From Bog-159 sp963738375 (GTDB taxonomy: Bacteria; Acidobacteriota; Terriglobia; Bryobacterales; Bryobacteraceae), in assembly GCA_963738375.1 (NCBI GenBank), contig CAVTWL010000004.1, positions 372,001 through 436,000 of the forward strand: a stretch of DNA of 64,000 bases, given 5' to 3'. The notes under the pieces were generated by a model. It had not been told where the DNA came from, made no database searches, and saw nothing but the letters and a program-made list of their open reading frames with translations. Below are positions 49,395 through 58,073 of the stretch, one piece after another. The first letter of the stretch is position 1. The number at the start of each line of letters is the position of its first letter. Position numbers and translations under genes: made by a program.

Positions 49395-50622
49395 TATATG
49401 GACGTTGGCGCGGCAGCAGCATGATGGCGATGGCGCCGATTACGGAGACCGCGAACACCGCGCCCATAGCGATCCCATAGCTGCCGAAGTGCTCGCGCAA
49501 GATCGAAACAAAGTACGGAAACCAGGTCTGCCCGATGGTATTCACCGGCAAGATAATCGCCATGGCCCGCGACAACGTATTTACGCCAAACTGTTCGGCC
49601 GCCATCAGCGGAATCAGCATATAGTCCGCGCCCATGCCGAAGCCGAACAGAACCGCGAAGGCCACCGGCGATCGCGCCGGGTTCACCGTCAGCAGCATCG
49701 GGATCGTAGCAGCCACCATAAAGTAGGTGACGGTCATCACCCATTTCTTCGATAACAGGTCGGCCAGTCCGCCGATCGCCAGACGTCCGGCGATACTCGT
49801 GGCAAGGATGGTCATGGAAGCCACGCGCCACGTCGAATTCAGCAGCGCCAGCCCTTCTTTGGTGTGGTCCGTAAAGCCCTGGTCGAGGAAGACGAACTTC
49901 ATGTGAAAGTTCACCGCGCCGATCGCGCCGATCGAACAAAAACTGCCCGCCAACAACAGCCAGAACGAATACTGCCGCAGCAAATGCCCGAAGCTGAGCG
50001 CCGCGGCCTGGTTTTCCGCGGGCTGCGCGCTGTCGCCGTCCGGGTATAGCCCTTTGTCCGATGCGCGGTCGCGAATGGTAAAAATCGCCAGCGGCCACGC
50101 CAGGAACATCAGCCCACCCCACACCAGCAACGCAACGTGAAAATTCGTTCCTTCCGTCAGCGGCTTCACCACGTACGATCCGAGGAAGCCGACGAGGCCG
50201 ACGCCCACGTACAAAATTCCCATGGCTTTGCCGCGATTGCGCCGGAACCAATGCGAAATGACTAGTTGATGGGGAATCGGTCCGGAGAGGATGTAGCCGA
50301 TCGTATAGAGAATCCAAAGTCCGTAGTAGACCGCCAGCGATCCACCCATGGTCCCGAAGCCCACGAACGCTACGCAGGTTAGCGCGGTTCCCACCAGGAT
50401 CAATTTCCGCGGGCTGAAGCGCGGCACCAGAACCGGGCCGATCCACAGGGTCAGCAGCGCCGCCAGCGGAAAGCCGAAAGTGATCTGCCCCTTGCTCCAG
50501 TGAAACTCGCGCTGGAAGTAATCGTAGAAAAACGGCATGTTGTAGTAGGGCAGGCCAACGGCTATTCCGAAGGTCAGGAAAGCCGCCAGCGTCACCCACC
50601 AGCCGTAGAATGTTTTGCGCAT
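49345..50622 (-). CDS. MFS transporter, oxalate/formate antiporter-like
   Basis: 425 residues with about 12 membrane helices. It starts FYGWWVTLAAFLTFGIAVGLPYYNMPFFYDYFQREF, like OFA/monocarboxylate MFS members, and has the loop motif HWFRRNRGKAMGI after helix 4. The end overlaps the oxidoreductase start by 50 bp. A long shadow frame lies on the same strand. Monocarboxylate or aromatic-acid transport is plausible; the substrate is not known. Confidence 0.88.
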   Translation of the reverse strand: MRKTFYGWWVTLAAFLTFGIAVGLPYYNMPFFYDYFQREFHWSKGQITFGFPLAALLTLWIGPVLVPRFSPRKLILVGTALTCVAFVGFGTMGGSLAVYYGLWILYTIGYILSGPIPHQLVISHWFRRNRGKAMGILYVGVGLVGFLGSYVVKPLTEGTNFHVALLVWGGLMFLAWPLAIFTIRDRASDKGLYPDGDSAQPAENQAAALSFGHLLRQYSFWLLLAGSFCSIGAIGAVNFHMKFVFLDQGFTDHTKEGLALLNSTWRVASMTILATSIAGRLAIGGLADLLSKKWVMTVTYFMVAATIPMLLTVNPARSPVAFAVLFGFGMGADYMLIPLMAAEQFGVNTLSRAMAIILPVNTIGQTWFPYFVSILREHFGSYGIAMGAVFAVSVIGAIAIMLLPRQRPYNETLRLQDSGRIAARG

Positions 50623-50721
50623 CGCGGGACCATTCAGTATAGCGATTCACAAAGCGGTTTCATTTGGCGGCGTGAAGCCGATTGGGACGCGATAGCATCT
50701 TTAACGAGAGGAGTTTTCCGA

Positions 50722-51255
50722 ATGAGTTCCACCTACAACATCGAGCCTACCCACTCCAGTGCCCATTTCAAGGTCCGCCACCTGATGATTTCGAATGTGC
50801 GCGGCGAATTCAGCAAGGTTTCCGGTTCCGTGACGTTCGACCCGGACAACCTGCCAGGTTCCAGCGTGACTGCCGATATCGATGTGAATTCGATCAATAC
50901 GCGCGATGCCGATCGCGACAAGCATCTGAAGAGCGCGGATTTTTTCGACGCCGCCAACCACCCTACGATTCATTTTCAATCGAAGAAGGTCGAGGCGGAT
51001 GGTCCGCAAGGTTACAAGGTGACCGGCGACCTCACCATTCGCGGGGTCACTCATGAAGCGGTGCTCGATGTGACGGGGCCTACTCCGGAGGTCAAGGATC
51101 CCTGGGGATATACGCGGCGCGGCGCCGAAGCGGTGGCGAAAATCAACCGAAAGGATTTTGGCGTGTCTTACAATGCCGCGTTGGAGGCGGGCGGGGTGGT
51201 GGTTGGGGAAGAGGTCGAGATCTCTTTGGACTTGGAGTTGGTTAAGGCTGGTTGA
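50722..51255 (+). CDS. YceI-family lipid-binding protein
   Basis: 178 residues from ATG 50,722 behind GAGAGGAG. It has the YceI pattern: STYNIEPTHSSAHFKVRHLMISNVRGEFSKVSGSVTFD, ADIDVNSINTRDADRDKHLKSADFFDAANHPTIHFQSKKV, TGDLTIRGVTHEAVLDVTGPTP and GRKDFGVSYN-like (NRKDFGVSYNAALEAGGVVVGEEVEISLDLELV). The fold is a lipocalin-like barrel that binds isoprenoid lipids. No signal peptide is seen, so the cytosolic form is likely. It is the last gene before the accessory island. Confidence 0.92.
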   Translation: MSSTYNIEPTHSSAHFKVRHLMISNVRGEFSKVSGSVTFDPDNLPGSSVTADIDVNSINTRDADRDKHLKSADFFDAANHPTIHFQSKKVEADGPQGYKVTGDLTIRGVTHEAVLDVTGPTPEVKDPWGYTRRGAEAVAKINRKDFGVSYNAALEAGGVVVGEEVEISLDLELVKAG

Positions 51256-51457
51256 GGGGAGGCTCGGCCGCTGCTATCCTTTTCTACCCCGGTGCTCCAG
51301 CATTGCCCACCTGGTGGCGGCGTGCTTGAAATAACCAACTAGGTTAATATGGGTGCGTGGAGAAACGAACGCAGCACTTGAACGCTTCGTAGCCTTCCTC
51401 GATCGATGTAGTCGAGGCCAACCAGCCGGTCCGTCCATGGCGATCGCAGACTAACCA

Positions 51458-51995
51458 TCAGTGGCCGCCTGACCGGGGGTCTACCCACTCCGGAATACGG
51501 AGCTTGTAAGGTATCTTACTACCGTATTCGCGCAACCTGAAGCGGCCCGAGCCATCAAGGTCGTAGTACATGAGAACTTCAGTCGCACCTAGAGCCACGC
51601 GTCTTTCCCCTTCTACACTCGCATGCTCAGCATCGACTCCGTACGCAAATACGTGCCCTAAAACACTGTACCTACGCAACTCCAGCACATTTACCGCCTG
51701 GTCGCGAATCTCAATCCGGCCGGGCTTAAGGGGGACGCACGAGACAATCGTAACGGACGCGGCTGATTCGCGCGGTCTGAGAGTCTCCACTAAAATCGCG
51801 TCTCCTTGGCCGGTGAGGTGCCGGCTTTCAACTGTTGCTTCGGGGAGGCCGGGTATCGTCCACCTACTTTCCATATACGCCTCTCTGATATCGCATACGG
51901 GCTGAGCAGTTGTCTTTCCGGGGAACGCAGCGACGGATAGCGACAAAATGAGTAGCGTGCGAATCGCCCTCTTCCCTCCACTACGGCTGCTTGAC
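51458..51995 (-). CDS. Secreted protein of unknown function, non-standard start likely
   Basis: The frame has a signal-peptide-like start (RTLLILSLSVAAFPGKTTAQ) followed by about 150 residues: VCDIREAYMESRWTIPGLPEATVESR, IVSCVPLKPGRIEIRD and LMYYDLDGSGRFRLREYGSKIPYKLRIPEWV. No ATG, GTG or TTG falls where the leader begins. GGAGGGAAGAGGGCG is followed by ATT at about 51,993-51,995, so an ATT start is possible; a TTG 30 nt upstream is the alternative. The preceding small gene ends just upstream. I recognise no family. Confidence 0.55.
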
Positions 51996-52184
51996 AATCT
52001 GGTCACCGTCGATGTCCTCCTTCCTCCTGTTCGCTTGCAAGGCTGCATTTGCTGCGTCCACTGGATCCAGGGAGGGGATCGAAAGCTGGTTGCCTGGCCT
52101 GGCCACGGCATCTGCGGTGACGAAGGCGATGGCTGCTGCCCCCATGGCCTCGAGCGCAAGTATGTCGGGTTCGTCGAGTGGCAT
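51981..52184 (-). CDS. Small acidic hypothetical protein
   Basis: 67 residues (MPLDEPDILALEAMGAAAIAF, then DPVDAANAALQANRRKEDIDGDQIVKQP). The composition is natural and not Arg/Pro-rich, unlike the shadow frames here. The ATG is 7 nt after the stop of the previous leftward gene, and its end overlaps the ribosome region of the next. No family recognised. Confidence 0.5.
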   Translation of the reverse strand: MPLDEPDILALEAMGAAAIAFVTADAVARPGNQLSIPSLDPVDAANAALQANRRKEDIDGDQIVKQP

Positions 52185-52190
52185 CGTTGA

Positions 52191-52607
52191 TTACTCCGGG
52201 TGTACGGTCTCGGGAACCGTCAGTTTCGGCAGATTCTCGGTGCGAACGACGAACGTGCTTATGCCTCCGTCCACATTTACCTGCATTTCAGGCGTGATCG
52301 CGCCTGTTGGGGATTTCCGTGCTGTAAAAGGCGAAGGGCCCATCGCCGTAGCTGGCAGCCGCCTGCGAGACGTATGCTCTGCGCACCTTCACGACCGTCT
52401 CCTCGGTGTATTGCCCGTGACGTCGTAAAATCGGCGTGGCGGTTCGTGGATGACGGAGAGAATCCGATCGCCGCCGCGGATATACTCAGTGGTGGGAATG
52501 GTTTGAGCAATGGCGCACGAACCAAACAGCACGACCGCGACTGCATTGATCGCTTGGCACAGGCATCTCTTTAGCCATTGAGGGCCAGAATAGTGGTTCC
52601 CGTTCAT
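52191..52607 (-). pseudogene. Small secreted protein with an RHS-type EYIRGGDRI motif, two frameshifts
   Basis: Three frames read in order as one product of about 138 residues. The first has an N-terminal signal (LKRCLCQAINAVAVVLFGSCAIAQ) and TTEYIRGGDRILSVIHEP, a motif that in acidobacterial RHS proteins sits at the end of the repeat region. The second has QYTEETVVKVRRAYVSQAAASYGDGPFAFYSTE. The third has TPEMQVNVDGGISTFVVRTENL and PETVHPE before TAA at 52,191-52,193. Shifts lie near 52,410 and 52,290. All three parts have natural composition, which supports a single gene. Confidence 0.55.
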
Positions 52608-52766
52608 ACGTCTTTTCCCTCGCCACGCGGTCGCTCCCAGGAGAGCTCTACGCGGCCGCTGGATTTGGAGGCTTCACCGGTCTTGTGCCAGGGGACAGCT
52701 CATATCGGCCGCTCCTCCGCTCCCCAATAGTTAAGACGCCGAAGAAGCGAATCTCGAATAGCCGCG

Positions 52767-53258
52767 TCAGGAGACCTGAGGTACGAGATATCCATCGTGA
52801 CTGATATGACAAATGAACCAACCCGATAGCGGGATCAGATACGCGTCCCAACCGAAGAGCATAGCGTGCAGGACGAGCAATACAGCGCACCGCGACTCGC
52901 TTTCTGGGACCAGTAGCCCTTTCGTATCCGGGGCGTGGCCGCCGGCCTTTAACAACGCACCGAACGCCTCGGAAGCCAGCGCCTCGCTGACGTCGTTCCA
53001 GATTCCGCTTTCCCGAACCCAAAAGAAATACCGCCCGTCCCCATCCGGCAGTGACGCCTCGTCGTCCTCGGAGTCGTTGACCCAAACCAAACGGTTCGCC
53101 AAGAGGACTAGGTCTTCGGGCCTCTGGTTGTCAGTAAGTGCCGTAACCCTGTTGCTGGCTTCCTCTCGAAATCCAAGCGATAGGACTCGACCTGCGGTAG
53201 CGCGCATCTCATGGCTAGCGGCCCAGTGAACAACGTTTTCAAGCGACATTGTGTCCAT
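52767..53258 (-). CDS. Candidate immunity protein for RHS tip 1
   Basis: 163 residues from ATG 53,258 (MDTMSLENVVHWAASHEMRATAGRVL, then ANRLVWVNDSEDDEASLPDGDGRYFFWVRESGIWNDVSEALAS, AVLLVLHAMLFGWDAYLIP). It is acidic, soluble and not secreted, as expected for an immunity protein to a cytosolic nuclease-type toxin. It follows RHS tip 1 by 116 bp in the same direction. A longer upstream frame is Arg/Cys-rich and was not used. No immunity family is recognised; the role is inferred from position. Confidence 0.55.
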   Translation of the reverse strand: MDTMSLENVVHWAASHEMRATAGRVLSLGFREEASNRVTALTDNQRPEDLVLLANRLVWVNDSEDDEASLPDGDGRYFFWVRESGIWNDVSEALASEAFGALLKAGGHAPDTKGLLVPESESRCAVLLVLHAMLFGWDAYLIPLSGWFICHISHDGYLVPQVS

Positions 53259-53269
53259 AACGTCTGTCC

Positions 53270-53374
53270 CTAAAACGCGAGGGCCGCAACACCGAGCGCC
53301 TCGATCAGAGAGTCTACGGTAAGATACGAGGCCACCGCCCCTGCAGCGACACCAATGAACGGAATTGGATTGTT
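53270..53374 (-). other. In-frame hydrophobic extension after the RHS tip 1 stop codon
   Basis: Directly after the TAG of RHS tip 1 the same frame stays open for 34 codons and reads NNPIPFIGVAAGAVASYL then TVDSLIEALGVAALAF before another TAG. There is no start codon of its own. It could be a read-through tail, the remnant of another tip, or chance. Confidence 0.3.
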
Positions 53375-54680
53375 CTAATAGTCTACTTTCGTTCCGTCCG
53401 GCAGAAATCTGTCTTTTGTCTTGTTCCCCCAAGTAACGTCCCAATGGCCCCCATCGGGATCCCAGCTCGCCCCAGGCTGGCAGCCCCTCGGGCTAGGAAC
53501 GGAAAAACGGGGCTTCCACTTCATGGGGCGAGTGACCGTTCCGGGCACGGACACCCAGCCATTCGGCTCTCCGTTCTTGCCTGGAGGCAAGGCAACTGGC
53601 GGCGGCAGAGGTGACCCGCTCGGGTCTTGCGGAGCTCCGACGGCCAGGATAATACCTCCGAAGGTTGTGTAAGTATTACCGAACGCGGTTGTCTGGATCG
53701 CGTAAGGCTGCAGCCCGAACGGAACATATCCAGACAGTCCACAAGCATAGGAGCCAAATTGATACAGTCCGGTTGGCGTCTGGTAACTGCAGACATTGTT
53801 AGGGCAAATCGACAGCGCATTGCCTCCAAGGCGTGTCATGTGGTCGACCACAATGCCATCAACGATGACGGCCGCAGCAGGTCTCTGCTCCAGACCGGTG
53901 GGATCAAGCCAAGAGAGCGGGTCATTGTTCACATAAGAATAGGCATCCCACGTCTGAGGGACATCCGGGCTAGCACCCAAATTCATCGGGTCCGGACTAG
54001 AAAACCTGCCTTGGGCGCTGTGGAAATACCGCGCGTGAAAAAAGTCCAGTACTGGACCCTCTTGATCCCTCTCCTTGCCCGTGTACTTGTGCATCACGTT
54101 GTCGCTTGCGCCGTAGCCCAGCGAGCTAGTCCGGTTGCTGGTGGTCAACTCTTCACCGAAAGGGAGGAAATCGTGCCGCGCGACTACGTTGCCGTTCTGA
54201 TCGGTCAGCAGGCGGGTGCTGCCCAAATGGTCTGTGGTCACGAAACAAGGGCAGGCAGGCGCCGGTAGGTGCCTGGCTCGCATACTCGGCAGTGAGGTTG
54301 CCGCGAGCGTCGTAGACGTAGGTAGTAGTGGTACCGCCGGATACAGCTTTCGTCACCCTTCGCCCATCGCCATCGTAAGAGTAGGTGGTTGATCCATTCA
54401 TGGTGCTGGTGAGCGCGGTCTGGCGGTTCTCCACATCGTATGAGGCCGTGAACGGGCTGATCGCAGTTTGGTTGCCGTTGCTATCGTAAGCAAAGTTCGA
54501 GGATATCACAACCTGGTTCTTGGTGTTGTAACTCAGATTCTTGCCATAGTAATTGGAGATTGCCGTGGGCGTCAGTGGCGACAGCGAGAGTCCAGTAGCG
54601 GACACATAACGATTCCCAAAGTTGTCGTAGCTGGACGTCTCCGACCAGACAGTGCCGGCCTGCTCTCGGGCGAAAAAATG
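53375..54680 (-). pseudogene. RHS tip 1, C-terminal toxin fragment with DGGHWDV domain, one-base insertion
   Basis: The frame opens at a stop at 54,681 with no ATG, inside an RHS repeat (AREQAGTVWSETSSYDNFGNRY). RHS repeats with YDGDGRRVTKAV and YVYDARGNL follow. At 54,247-54,248 an extra A, absent from the matching position of RHS tip 3, shifts the frame. The second frame has the conserved junction TTDHLGSTRLLTD, GKERDQEGP, ARYFHSAQGRFSSPDP and NNDPLSWLDPTG. The variable end finishes PGASWDPDGGHWDVTWG, then KDRFLPDGTKVDY. This end resembles small nuclease-type polymorphic toxins; I cannot name the family. Confidence 0.75.
54081..54668 (-). repeat. Duplicated RHS block, copy a
   Basis: This block matches 58,891-59,477 base for base over most of its length. 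It is nearly perfect from about 54,280 onward, with scattered substitutions toward 54,081. The offset changes by exactly one base at 54,247-54,248, where this copy has an extra A. It covers the RHS repeat and the TTDHLGST region, and the variable ends lie outside. Confidence 0.85.
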
Positions 54681-54698
54681 TCATTTGTGATTGCATCC

Positions 54699-55382
54699 TT
54701 AGCCGCTTGGACCTCCGCCCCTGCCTCCTGCACGTGGCGAAAGGTGGCCATTATGTATTTTGTCGATATCTCTCTTGGTCGACCAGAGCACCCAGGTAAA
54801 CCCTGCTTCAAACAGCAGAAACAGGAAAGCGCAAAGACAGATAAACAAAACGTACTTCCCGATGGTGTCAACGTACGCATTCCATGGGTTGCCCCGCAAG
54901 AACGGAATCGAAAAGGCAGTGCTCGTGACAAAAACCACCGCTGCCAGTATTGTCACTCGCACATGTCGCCGGACTCGCACAACAGCGACGCCGGGCCTGC
55001 CCGGTTGCAAGGGTGCCACCATGAGACGAGCGGGCAGGATCCGAAACAACACCTCCCTTGCCAGATCAGACAATCCCCATAATGGTATCTTTGAAGTTGG
55101 CGTAACCAGGACCAGAGTCCTTTCCTCGACAACGTGTGTCACGTCTCGTATCTGGGTTCGCTTGGTGAGGAACGGGACATAGCGAACACGAACTTCGGCT
55201 TCATCGATTTCAGCTCTATAAGCAAGAATGGCCACCGACAGGCAGGCTGCGCCAACCGCGACAATGATGGTCCCGTTGCTGACAGGGTCTTTTGCAATAG
55301 ACGCCGCGAATATCGTACAGACGAGTACAGCGCCCAAACGAACGGGCAGAGGGTATCGAGTAGCAACTCTGTTCATAAGCAT
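54699..55382 (-). CDS. Membrane protein, candidate immunity for RHS tip 4
   Basis: 227 residues with four hydrophobic helices in two pairs (residues about 13-30, 38-56, 135-155, 172-195). Between the pairs is a strand-rich part like a bacterial PH domain (EVRVRYVPFLTKRTQIRDVTHVVEERTLVLVTPTSKIPLWGL). It starts 7 bp after the RHS tip 4 stop, in the same direction. A membrane immunity protein would suit an effector that acts on the membrane. No family name can be given. Confidence 0.55.
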   Translation of the reverse strand: MLMNRVATRYPLPVRLGAVLVCTIFAASIAKDPVSNGTIIVAVGAACLSVAILAYRAEIDEAEVRVRYVPFLTKRTQIRDVTHVVEERTLVLVTPTSKIPLWGLSDLAREVLFRILPARLMVAPLQPGRPGVAVVRVRRHVRVTILAAVVFVTSTAFSIPFLRGNPWNAYVDTIGKYVLFICLCAFLFLLFEAGFTWVLWSTKRDIDKIHNGHLSPRAGGRGGGPSG

Positions 55383-55389
55383 GCCTCCA

Positions 55390-56265
55390 TCAATTCACGC
55401 ACACCTGCTTTCCGTCGTCTCCGGGATAACAGATCCGCGTGGTCACTGTCGGAGTAGGCGTAGATGAAATGAACCAGTCGAGCGAGTTCCAAAACCCATT
55501 CGAAATAATGCTTCCAAGACCGTGGGCTGCCGGAGTGCTGACCGCCGTTCCAACGGCAAAACGTTTCACCGCTGCGCTCTTGACCGCCTGCCTCCGCATG
55601 TTATACGCGCCCTGTCTCGTTCGGAAATTCCGCCCAGGCCGCGGCTCTGGCCCAACAATTGGAGTATGGGTGACATCAGCGGCCAGCGTCGCGACGCCGT
55701 GCACTATGGCGCCCCCGGCGGCTCCGGCGACGAAATCAATCGCGACTTCGTTGCCACCCAACGGATCAACGGTTCCATCTCCGTTTGTGCTCTGTATGGA
55801 GCGGTTTACTATCCCGCCCGCCACATTTGCCGCGGCACCAACAGCGATGTCGGCAACCAAGCTTCCGCCGAGGGTAAGCCCAGCCAAGCCTCCCGCTACG
55901 GCTCCACCTGCCGCATTGGCACCAACCTCACTCCAAGACACTTGATGAATGTCCCAATCATTGCTGGAAAGCTGACTGAACAGATTAATGCCTCCCTCGG
56001 CCAGACCGCCGATACCCGCACCCACTGCCGCCGCGACACAACTTGGGCAACGTCCATCGGGATCGGTGAGACGGAGAGGATTATTGTAAACGTAACTGTA
56101 GCGGTTCCAGGTTTGGGGATATTCCAGAAGTTCACTTTCAAATGCAGGATCAAAAGATGTGAACCGCCCCTGCGCCGAACTCATGTACCTTGCCCCAAAG
56201 TAATCGAGGCCCGTTGCTGAATCTCGTTCTTTGCCGGTAAACTCATTCCGACGCTCACGTAGCAT
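55390..56265 (-). CDS. RHS tip 4, truncated at the GKERD junction
   Basis: 291 residues. It begins MLRERRNEFTGKERD, i.e. just at the RHS junction, so the core is missing. It continues DYFGARYMSSAQGRFTSFDP and NNPLRLTDPDGR. The variable part has Gly/Ala-rich hydrophobic helices (AAAVGAGIGGLAEGGINLF, GANAAGGAVAGGLAGLTLGG) and ends in a short domain with two Cys (RICYPGDDGKQVCVN). The hydrophobic stretch suggests membrane insertion or translocation. The ATG overlaps the end of the upstream secreted protein gene by 11 bp, so translation of this fragment is likely. Confidence 0.7.
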   Translation of the reverse strand: MLRERRNEFTGKERDSATGLDYFGARYMSSAQGRFTSFDPAFESELLEYPQTWNRYSYVYNNPLRLTDPDGRCPSCVAAAVGAGIGGLAEGGINLFSQLSSNDWDIHQVSWSEVGANAAGGAVAGGLAGLTLGGSLVADIAVGAAANVAGGIVNRSIQSTNGDGTVDPLGGNEVAIDFVAGAAGGAIVHGVATLAADVTHTPIVGPEPRPGRNFRTRQGAYNMRRQAVKSAAVKRFAVGTAVSTPAAHGLGSIISNGFWNSLDWFISSTPTPTVTTRICYPGDDGKQVCVN

Positions 56266-56632
56266 TGCTCATGTGGATACGCAGCTTGGCCTCACCACGC
56301 TTAGCAATCTTAACGCGCAGTTCATAAGGGTTGACGCCTGGAGCGGACAGGCGCACGTGGATCAGCCCTGAAGCCTTCGGGGAGTCCACGCGGAAAAAGC
56401 CTGTTGCATCAGTCTTCGTCACGGCCAGAACCGTCCCGTCCGGTCGCCGGGCTTCAACGGAGATTCCCTCGGCGGGGACCCTTGCGATGCCGATATCCAC
56501 GTGCCCCGCAAGGGACCGGATTGCCGAGACTTTCTCTTGCACGATCACGGTGACTTGGGCACGAGAAATATTCGCGGTTCCGGCAACGACGAGTAGCATG
56601 CCCCAAAACGTCATTGTGTGCTTGGGCCTCAT
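56255..56632 (-). CDS. Secreted carboxypeptidase-regulatory-like protein, candidate immunity for RHS tip 2
   Basis: 125 residues with a signal peptide (residues about 1-25). The mature part has the CarboxypepD_reg/transthyretin-like pattern: SLAGHVDIGIARVPAEGISVEARRPDGTVLAVTKTDATGFFRV, then HVRLSAPGVNPYELRVKI and KLRIHM. The start overlaps the stop of RHS tip 2 by 4 bp, and its end overlaps the start of RHS tip 4. A second protein of the same layout follows the other zinc-peptidase-like tip (RHS tip 5). Position and export make it a candidate periplasmic inhibitor; this is inference. Confidence 0.7.
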   Translation of the reverse strand: MRPKHTMTFWGMLLVVAGTANISRAQVTVIVQEKVSAIRSLAGHVDIGIARVPAEGISVEARRPDGTVLAVTKTDATGFFRVDSPKASGLIHVRLSAPGVNPYELRVKIAKRGEAKLRIHMSNAT

Positions 56633-57612
56633 TTCTTGATAATTATCTTTCCTTCGGGATTCGGCGAGTTCGCGGGCCCGCCGGCGCCCGTGTTGTATTG
56701 TTTCAAATACGGCCGTTGGTCTCTCAGGACCTTCTCTCGTTCGAGTGCGGCATTGTGACCTGCTTCGTAGCTGTTGCCCTTACCGCCATCGATCTTCTCG
56801 AAGGCCTCCGCAAGTTCGTGGAAGGCGGTCGTGAAGTCTGGAGCCACCCCCAATTTAGTATTTGATCCCCGCGTCACCTTCTTGTTGTTAAAGTATAGGC
56901 CAACCACATCGGCAATGCCTGATCTCGGTTGTCCCACGCCGCGTTGATCCCCGAAGGCTGGCAAATTCGCGATGATGTAGTCGATCTTTACCGGTCCCTT
57001 GTCCGTCGCCACCGTCGGCCCTTCGCTGAACTCAAACGCGTTCTGGCTCGAAACCAGATCGTTGATCAGCTTCGCACCCTCATTCTTGCCGAAGTCCAAG
57101 TCCGTTGTGTCGAAGATTACAACCCCGGTTTTGTCATCGATCTTGAGCCGGTTGGCGCACGCATCGCCTGCGATTTTGCATAGGTCGTCGTAGTCAGCTT
57201 TCTGGTCGCCAGTTGCAACAAGAATAGCCCCGGTCGGATCAATATAACGCAGGGGGTTGTTCGCAACGTAAGCGTACTGATTGAGTTCCTGGGGGTTCTG
57301 CAGGCGGTGTGTCGTAATCGTAACCGGGTCAGGAGTCGTGAACCTCCCCTGTGCCCCTGAGAAGTACCTTGCCCCGAAGTAATCGAGGCCTGGCCCTTCC
57401 AAGTCCCGCTCCTTGCCGGTGTACTTGTGCATGACGTTGTCGGTTGCGCCGTAGCCCAGCGCGCTAGTCCTGTTGCTCGTGGTCAACTCTTCTCCGAAAG
57501 GGAGAAAGTCGTGCCGCGCGACCACGTTGCCGTTCTGATCGGTCAGCAGGCGGGTGCTGCCCAAATGATCTGTAGTCAAGAAACAGGGCATGGTTTCCTT
57601 TGCTGGCGGCAT
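56629..57612 (-). CDS. RHS tip 2, with a zinc-peptidase-like HELAEA end
   Basis: 327 residues from ATG 57,612. It starts at the TTDHLGSTRLLTD junction segment, followed by MHKYTGKERDLEGPGLDYFGARYFSGAQGRFTTPDP and NNPLRYIDPTGA. The variable end (residues 131-327) contains FHELAEAFEK at residues 264-273, His286 and Glu291. This is a possible zincin metal site (HExxxA...H...E) but not the classic HExxH. The last residues are GPANSPNPEGKIIIKK. The stop overlaps the secreted partner gene by 4 bp. The protein lacks the RHS core and any delivery domain. Confidence 0.75.
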   Translation of the reverse strand: MPPAKETMPCFLTTDHLGSTRLLTDQNGNVVARHDFLPFGEELTTSNRTSALGYGATDNVMHKYTGKERDLEGPGLDYFGARYFSGAQGRFTTPDPVTITTHRLQNPQELNQYAYVANNPLRYIDPTGAILVATGDQKADYDDLCKIAGDACANRLKIDDKTGVVIFDTTDLDFGKNEGAKLINDLVSSQNAFEFSEGPTVATDKGPVKIDYIIANLPAFGDQRGVGQPRSGIADVVGLYFNNKKVTRGSNTKLGVAPDFTTAFHELAEAFEKIDGGKGNSYEAGHNAALEREKVLRDQRPYLKQYNTGAGGPANSPNPEGKIIIKK

Positions 57613-57706
57613 CGGGAGCGGCTTGGCGGTAGGCGTCGTCCGACTACGTCTCGCCGAATCACGTAGGCTGTCATGCTAGGCGGGGCGAATGCGGCTTACC
57701 ATAGGT

Positions 57707-58036
57707 TCAGTTAGACCTTTGAAGAAAGCCCGCCAGCACCATGATGCCCAGATGGACCACGACCACGGCGACGATCGCATAGGCGAACAGGTTAACGATG
57801 CCGCCGCGCACACTCCGGCGCTCGTTGGCTAATCCCTTGGACACTCGGCCAACTGCGACGAGCAGGCCGAGGCTCAGCAGCACCGGCAACACCCCGAAGA
57901 TGACCCTATTTCTTTGGAAGTACGCTTCATGCGGCGAGCCTGGCACCAAAAATAACATCACACTGCCGTAATAGAGCAGTGCACATGCCGCAAGGAACAA
58001 CGCCACCTGCACCAGAACTCTAGGCTTTATTTGCAT
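57707..58036 (-). CDS. Small membrane protein, candidate immunity for RHS tip 3
   Basis: 109 residues with three hydrophobic helices (residues about 8-28, 45-63, 82-104). It follows RHS tip 3 by 37 bp in the same direction. There is no signature of a known family. As an immunity protein it would guard the inner membrane or periplasm; this rests on position alone. Confidence 0.55.
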   Translation of the reverse strand: MQIKPRVLVQVALFLAACALLYYGSVMLFLVPGSPHEAYFQRNRVIFGVLPVLLSLGLLVAVGRVSKGLANERRSVRGGIVNLFAYAIVAVVVVHLGIMVLAGFLQRSN

Positions 58037-58073
58037 CGAGTGTAGACTCCAGTTGTGATCCCACCGGCTTGCC

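Noticed and set aside
49394..50650. 418-codon leftward frame overlapping the MFS gene
   Set aside because: It is the +1 shadow of the MFS gene; it lacks membrane helices and is Arg/Gly-rich.
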